IMG/VR virus record: IMGVR_UViG_3300030382_000316
Location: 352 to 23,131 of that record
Direction: 5' to 3' (one strand)
Source: a virus
DNA: 22,780 bases
A model generated the notes under the pieces. It was not told where the DNA came from and searched no databases. It saw only the letters and a program-made list of their open reading frames with translations. Shown here in pieces: positions 18,293 through 22,780 of the stretch (positions within the stretch are counted from its first letter, which is position 1; each line of letters opens with the position of its first letter). The position numbers and the translations under genes were made by a program.

Positions 18293-20518
18293 ATGGCAGA
18301 AGAAGAAAACAAACAAAATACTTTTTTAGATGCAGATAGCATTTATGAAGATGTTGAAAATGAGCATGGAAAAACATTAAAGCTCGAATATGAGCAGTCT
18401 AGAAATCTAGTAGGTTTAATCAAATCTCGTTTTGCTGCTTGTGAAAGCGCAAGAAAACCTGATGAATCTCGTTGGCTAAACTCCTATCAAAACTTTAGAG
18501 GACAATACGGTAAACGTGTTAAGTTTAGAGAAAGTGAAAAATCTAGAGTATTTATAAAAGTAACTAAGACTAAGACTGTTGCCGCATATGGTCAATTAGT
18601 TGATGTCTTATTCGGCTCTGGGCAATTTCCGCTATCGGTTAAAGAAACCAAAATGCCAGAAGGCATTGCAGGAAATGCTCGCGTAGCAATGAACACGTCT
18701 CCTATGAGCATCGAAGCACCACAGGACATGGGAGATGTCGAGGTAGAACAAAGCGCTGAACCAGAAACTAACCCTTTCGATGTCGGTTATGACGGCGATG
18801 GTAATGTTCTACTGCCTGGAGCTACCTTTAAAGACGGTGAAAATTTCTTAAGTTCTTTAAAGGATAACTACACTGATCAACAAGGAAGAGTTATTCTTGA
18901 ATCAGGACTATCTGCAATTCCACAAGTTCCAGAGATTAGTCCAGCACAAAAAGCTGCACGTAATATGGAGAAACTAATTCATGATCAATTAGAAGAATCT
19001 AATGGTGTATCTGAATTACGAAATGCTTTATTTGAAGCAGCTATGCTTGGAACTGGAATCATTAAAGGACCATTTAGTTTTAATAAAACATTACACCGTT
19101 GGAATAAAGAAGGCGATACAAGAGAATATAAGCCTGTCCAAGTAAGAGTTCCGCGCGTAGAGTTTGTTAGTTGTTGGGATTTTTATCCTGATCCGAACGC
19201 TACGTCCATTGATGAATGTGATTTTATTATACATAGGCATAAGTTTAATAGAAGTCAACTAAGAGGATTAAGAAATCTTCCATACTTTGACAAAGATGCA
19301 ATTAGAAATACACTAAGTGAAGGTCCTAATTACGAAGAAAAATACTTTGAGAATCAACTCAACGAAGAAAATAATATAGAAGATTATAGTACAGATCGTT
19401 TTGAAGTATTAGAATATTGGGGAATAATGGATGCTGACTATGCGCGTGAAGTTGGTATTGATCTTCCAGAATCAATAGATGATTTAGACGAAGTACAAAT
19501 AAACGCATGGACTTGTGGTGGAATGTTATTAAGAGCAGTAATCAATCCGTTTACTCCTCCTAATATACCATACCATGCTTTCCCTTACGAAAGAAATCCA
19601 TATAGTTTTTTTGGTATTGGTGTACCAGAAAATATGTCTGACTCACAACAAATAATGAATGGTCACGCAAGAATGGCTGTTGATAATTTAGCACTAGCAG
19701 GCTCTTTAGTCTTTGATGTAGACGATTCTGCATTAGTAGGCGGTCAATCTATGGAGATATATCCAGGAAAGATATTCAGACGACAAGCTGGAATGCCAGG
19801 ACAAGCTATACACGGATTAAAATTTCCTAATACTGCACCTGAAAACATGATGATGTTTGATAGGTTTAGACAACTAGCAGATGAGCAAACAGGTCTGCCA
19901 AGTTATTCACACGGACAAACAGGTGTTCAAAGCATGACAAGAACAGCATCTGGTATGTCAATGCTATTAGGAGCAGCAAGTCTTAACATTAAAACAGTCG
20001 TTAAGAATATTGATGACTTTTTATTGAAACCTTTAGGTGAAGCATACTTTCATTGGAATATGCAATTCATTGAAGAAGACATAGATACTGTTGGCGATTT
20101 AGAAATTAATGCAATGGGTACTAGTAGTCTAATGCAAAAAGAAGTAAGAAGCCAACGGTTGACTATGTTCTTACAAACTGCACAGAATCCTACAATTGCT
20201 CCGTTTATTAAAGTATCAAAACTAATTAGCGAACTAGCTTATACTCTAGATTTAGATCCTGATGAAATACTCAACGATCCTGAAGAGGCTGCTATCGCTG
20301 CACAAATTATAGGAATGCAAAATGCTCAACAAGAAACTGGCAACCAAGCTGCAGGGACTGGTCAAGAACAAGCTAATATGGGAACCCCTACTGGAACACC
20401 TCAACAATCTCAAGAACTCGGAGATACAGGCACTGGTGGTGGCAACATCGGAACAGGAAATATACCGCAGCCAGGGGAGGATCAATTCTCTGGTACGCTT
20501 AGAGCAGCTAAAGGATGA
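18293..20518 (+). CDS. Portal protein
   Basis: Forms the ring at one prohead vertex through which DNA enters and leaves. At 741 residues it fits the large podovirus portal size. The N-terminal part is helical and charged (about 1-90). A long variable acidic and glycine stretch lies near 115-210. The central region has VPRVEFVSCWDFYPDPNATS near 285-305. A conserved DEQTGLPSYSHGQTGVQSMT segment begins near 530, with TRTASGMSMLLGAAS after it, typical of portals. The C-terminal 70 residues are low-complexity Gln, Gly, Thr and Asn and probably lie inside the capsid. It follows terminase directly. Confidence 0.87.
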   Translation: MAEEENKQNTFLDADSIYEDVENEHGKTLKLEYEQSRNLVGLIKSRFAACESARKPDESRWLNSYQNFRGQYGKRVKFRESEKSRVFIKVTKTKTVAAYGQLVDVLFGSGQFPLSVKETKMPEGIAGNARVAMNTSPMSIEAPQDMGDVEVEQSAEPETNPFDVGYDGDGNVLLPGATFKDGENFLSSLKDNYTDQQGRVILESGLSAIPQVPEISPAQKAARNMEKLIHDQLEESNGVSELRNALFEAAMLGTGIIKGPFSFNKTLHRWNKEGDTREYKPVQVRVPRVEFVSCWDFYPDPNATSIDECDFIIHRHKFNRSQLRGLRNLPYFDKDAIRNTLSEGPNYEEKYFENQLNEENNIEDYSTDRFEVLEYWGIMDADYAREVGIDLPESIDDLDEVQINAWTCGGMLLRAVINPFTPPNIPYHAFPYERNPYSFFGIGVPENMSDSQQIMNGHARMAVDNLALAGSLVFDVDDSALVGGQSMEIYPGKIFRRQAGMPGQAIHGLKFPNTAPENMMMFDRFRQLADEQTGLPSYSHGQTGVQSMTRTASGMSMLLGAASLNIKTVVKNIDDFLLKPLGEAYFHWNMQFIEEDIDTVGDLEINAMGTSSLMQKEVRSQRLTMFLQTAQNPTIAPFIKVSKLISELAYTLDLDPDEILNDPEEAAIAAQIIGMQNAQQETGNQAAGTGQEQANMGTPTGTPQQSQELGDTGTGGGNIGTGNIPQPGEDQFSGTLRAAKG

Positions 20519-20547
20519 TGTAGAGATGAGAATTAAAGAGGGAGACA

Positions 20548-21645
20548 ATGTTTAATAAAAGAGAAGGAAAAGCATTCGGCGGACTTCTATCTGCAGTACG
20601 TAGAGCTATAAAGGTTGGTAAGCCTGTTGAGCTTAGAAAGGTATTGGGTAAAGCTGCAGATGAATCAGGTAAATTAGAAATGAAACTAGCACGAATAGAA
20701 GAAGAAGCTGGTATAGATGCTTTTATGCGTAGACATGTCGGAGATATGTCGGAAGAATATCCAAATATAAATTTTTCAGATGCTAGATTAACAGACGAAG
20801 ATGTTATAGCTTCGCTGTCTCCTGCAAAAGCAAGAGAATTTAAAAAGCTAACTAAACAAATGGAACAGGCTGACGATGCATATGAGCAGATTAAAGATAG
20901 GCTGGTAGAAATTGGCGAAGATCCTTGGTTTTATCCTGAGGGGGTAGATGAAAGTATAAAAACACCCACAGGTAGCAGAGGACTACAAGATGCAAGAAGG
21001 GAAACATATCAAGCATATAATAAAAGCGTAAGAACTAGAAAACAAGAAGGCGGAGAACTAGACGCACAAATGGCAGACATGATGAAAGAACCCACACACA
21101 CAATGCCTGACGGAACAGAAATGCCAGGCGCAACACACGAAGAATATGCAGGATCAATGGCAGAAGAGCCTATGGTTCCTGATGAAACAATGGAAGAAGA
21201 TTTTGTAGACTATATTGTAGAGTCTACACTTGAACCCGAAGATATAAATTATTTAGAAGAAGCACTAGCTACTGATGATCGTTTGAGTATGATATTCGAT
21301 CAGATAGTAGAAACTGCTTCAGAATTTTCTGGTTCTGGTCCTGTTGAAGGTCCAGGAACTGAGATGTCCGATTCGATACCCGCAAGGTTATCGGATGGGG
21401 AATTTGTCATAACTTCAAAAGCAACTGATAAAATTGGTTCTGATAACCTACAAGGTATGATGGAACAAGCTGAATTAGAAGCTGATATGGATGAAGTTAA
21501 AAGACAAGTAAAAGCAATTGGCGGAGAAATACAAAGCGAGGTAGAGAAAGTATCTTCTACTGTTGTTGAGGAAGATCCAATCAGACTCAAAAACAAAGAA
21601 GCTATGAGAGCTTTAGATCCTCGTTTAAGTTTATTCGCTAGTTGA
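20548..21645 (+). CDS. Portal-adjacent structural protein (365 aa)
   Basis: An acidic protein between portal and scaffold genes, present at this position in related marine phages and probably virion-associated; its function is not established. The first part is helical and basic (KAFGGLLSAVRRAIKVGKPV). The middle is Glu- and Met-rich with MPDGTEMPGATHEEYAGSMA (near 190). Near 265 comes GPGTEMSDSIPARLSDGEFV, a segment seen in several phage structural proteins, then a helical end. A GAGGGAG ribosome site precedes the ATG. The 140 bases after the gene hold only a GATAGAG/CTCTATC hairpin (21652-21684) and no clear promoter. Confidence 0.68.
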   Translation: MFNKREGKAFGGLLSAVRRAIKVGKPVELRKVLGKAADESGKLEMKLARIEEEAGIDAFMRRHVGDMSEEYPNINFSDARLTDEDVIASLSPAKAREFKKLTKQMEQADDAYEQIKDRLVEIGEDPWFYPEGVDESIKTPTGSRGLQDARRETYQAYNKSVRTRKQEGGELDAQMADMMKEPTHTMPDGTEMPGATHEEYAGSMAEEPMVPDETMEEDFVDYIVESTLEPEDINYLEEALATDDRLSMIFDQIVETASEFSGSGPVEGPGTEMSDSIPARLSDGEFVITSKATDKIGSDNLQGMMEQAELEADMDEVKRQVKAIGGEIQSEVEKVSSTVVEEDPIRLKNKEAMRALDPRLSLFAS

Positions 21646-21785
21646 TTAACCGATAGAGCTACTTACTTATTGTAACCCTCTATCAAATTATAACCTTTAG
21701 CTACTTTGCAAGTCAAACCCTTATCAAGAGACGTTCTTGTAATAAGCCACTTTGAAGATAGCGCAAACCCTAAAAGGAGAACAGA

Positions 21786-22661
21786 ATGGCAGAAGTTGAA
21801 AATACGCAGGAAACTGTAGAAGAAACTAAACCAAATCCGTACAACGCGAAAAAATCGTGGCATACGGATGATGTTATGCCGAAAGAAAGCCAACTGACGG
21901 CTGAAAGTTTATTTGTTGCACCTCAACCTGAAAAGGTAGAAGGCGACCAGCAAATCGAAGAACAATCAGTACCGAAAGAGAAAGCTTACTCTAAGCCTAA
22001 CTATAAAAAAAGATACGATGACCTTAAAAAGCATTACGATACAAAACTTAATGAGTTCAGAACTAGAGAACAAGAGTTAGCAAACAAAGTACAACAAGTA
22101 CAACCAGTTTACGAAGCTCCTAAATCTGTAGAAGAATTAGAACGATTTAAGAATGAATATCCTGATGTCTATGAGGTGGTTGAAAGCGTTGCTCATTTAC
22201 AGAGTGAAAATCAAATGAAGACTTTATCTGATAAAGTTAATTTAATTGAAGCTCGTGAACAAGATATTATGAGGCGTGAAGCTGAAAAAGATTTGATGGA
22301 TCAACATCCTGATTATCAAGATTTACGTAATAATGATTCTTTTCACAATTGGGCAGAAACACAACCCGAAGAGATACAAGATTGGATTTATAATAATCCT
22401 AATAATTCATCTCTTGCTAGTAAGGCTATTGATCTTTACAAAATGGATAGTGGTCAGTCTACAACTGCAAAACAACAAAAGCCGAGTCCTAGACGACAGG
22501 CTCAAGCTTCAGAACTGGTATCAACTAAAACGACATCAGTTGAAGCTCAAGAACCTAAAATTTGGACTCAAGAGGAGATTGCCGCCTTACCTATGGATGA
22601 GTTTGATCGTCTCGAATCCGAGATAGATAAAGCTCTTGAAGAAGGTAGAGTGCGTAATTAA
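21786..22661 (+). CDS. Capsid assembly scaffolding protein
   Basis: Guides prohead assembly before DNA enters. At 291 residues it is acidic, Gln- and Glu-rich and without large hydrophobic stretches. It has a disordered N terminus (about 1-70), a coiled coil (KKRYDDLKKHYDTKLNEFRT, then REQELANKVQQ, about 73-105), a helical middle (SVEELERFKNEYPDVYEVVE and onward) and a helical C-terminal segment (PMDEFDRLESEIDKALEEGR) that probably binds capsid protein. An AAGGAG ribosome site precedes the ATG. It is followed 33 bases later by the major capsid gene, the classic order. Confidence 0.84.
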   Translation: MAEVENTQETVEETKPNPYNAKKSWHTDDVMPKESQLTAESLFVAPQPEKVEGDQQIEEQSVPKEKAYSKPNYKKRYDDLKKHYDTKLNEFRTREQELANKVQQVQPVYEAPKSVEELERFKNEYPDVYEVVESVAHLQSENQMKTLSDKVNLIEAREQDIMRREAEKDLMDQHPDYQDLRNNDSFHNWAETQPEEIQDWIYNNPNNSSLASKAIDLYKMDSGQSTTAKQQKPSPRRQAQASELVSTKTTSVEAQEPKIWTQEEIAALPMDEFDRLESEIDKALEEGRVRN

Positions 22662-22694
22662 AGTATAACTATTAACATTTAAAGGTGACTTAAA

Positions 22695-22780
22695 ATGGCT
22701 TATAATCAATCTGATGCTCTATTCGAGCAATCGACTGATACTAATGGTAACTTTGGCAACTCCGTAACTGGACAAACGAA
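22695..22780 (+). CDS. Major capsid protein, first 28 codons (cut by window edge)
   Basis: The open frame begins MAYNQSDALFEQSTDTNGNF and runs off the window. Position straight after the scaffold gene, an AAAGGTGA ribosome site and the polar, Asn- and Thr-rich N terminus typical of marine podovirus capsid proteins support the call. The fold cannot be seen from the fragment. Confidence 0.75.
   Translation, partial: MAYNQSDALFEQSTDTNGNFGNSVTGQT

Noticed and set aside
21646-21785. A promoter for the scaffold and capsid genes
   Set aside because: Only weak -35 and -10 matches with poor spacing were found; the GATAGAG/CTCTATC hairpin lacks a T-tract.

Overview
The window is part of an AT-rich (roughly one third G+C by eye) lytic-type tailed phage genome with a T7-like replication module. 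The cobalamin-dependent ribonucleotide reductase, GP88, DUF932, DUF3310 and DUF6356-type proteins, and the terminase-portal-scaffold-capsid order suggest a marine podovirus, probably of an alphaproteobacterial host (pelagiphage, roseophage or HMO-2011-like). That placement is inferred from protein families, not measured. No integrase, lysis gene, tail gene or phage RNA polymerase is visible.

The genome is read in two divergent arms. The left arm (1-13433, all minus strand) is early and replicative. From its right end it holds a run of small unknown genes (13433-10312), then DUF932, GP88 and two small membrane/unknown genes. The DNA machinery follows: single-strand-binding protein, primase-helicase, family A DNA polymerase, a GIY-YIG-type protein, a PD-(D/E)XK exonuclease, two unknowns, a T7-type endonuclease I, DUF3310, and the start of a class II ribonucleotide reductase. 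Genes overlap by a few bases and form tight operons. The right arm (14248-22780, all plus strand) is the morphogenesis arm: terminase small subunit, a cluster of small proteins and a 2OG-Fe(II) oxygenase-like protein, terminase large subunit, portal, a portal-adjacent protein, scaffold, and the first 28 codons of the major capsid gene.

The most unusual part is the centre, 12640-14247, which holds only one small gene. It contains a consensus DnaA box that is the first unit of a five-unit array repeating every 11 bp (12861-12915), a candidate replication origin or DnaA-control site. It also contains a large imperfect inverted repeat (13488-13577) and two stretches of higher G+C with stem-forming segments, one ending at a plus-strand terminator-like hairpin (14055-14075), so a candidate structured RNA. 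At the right edge are two back-to-back sigma70-type promoters sharing an inverted repeat (14169-14241). The plus-strand one would start transcription at the terminase ATG, implying a leaderless mRNA.

Four strong sigma70-type promoters (TTGACA, 17-bp spacer, near-consensus -10) drive the left arm from 14197, 12725, 12117 and 7346. The 12725 and 12117 promoters lie in duplicated intergenic cassettes. The 7346 promoter carries a 14-bp palindrome between its -35 and -10, suggesting a regulator. Host RNA polymerase therefore appears to read both arms.
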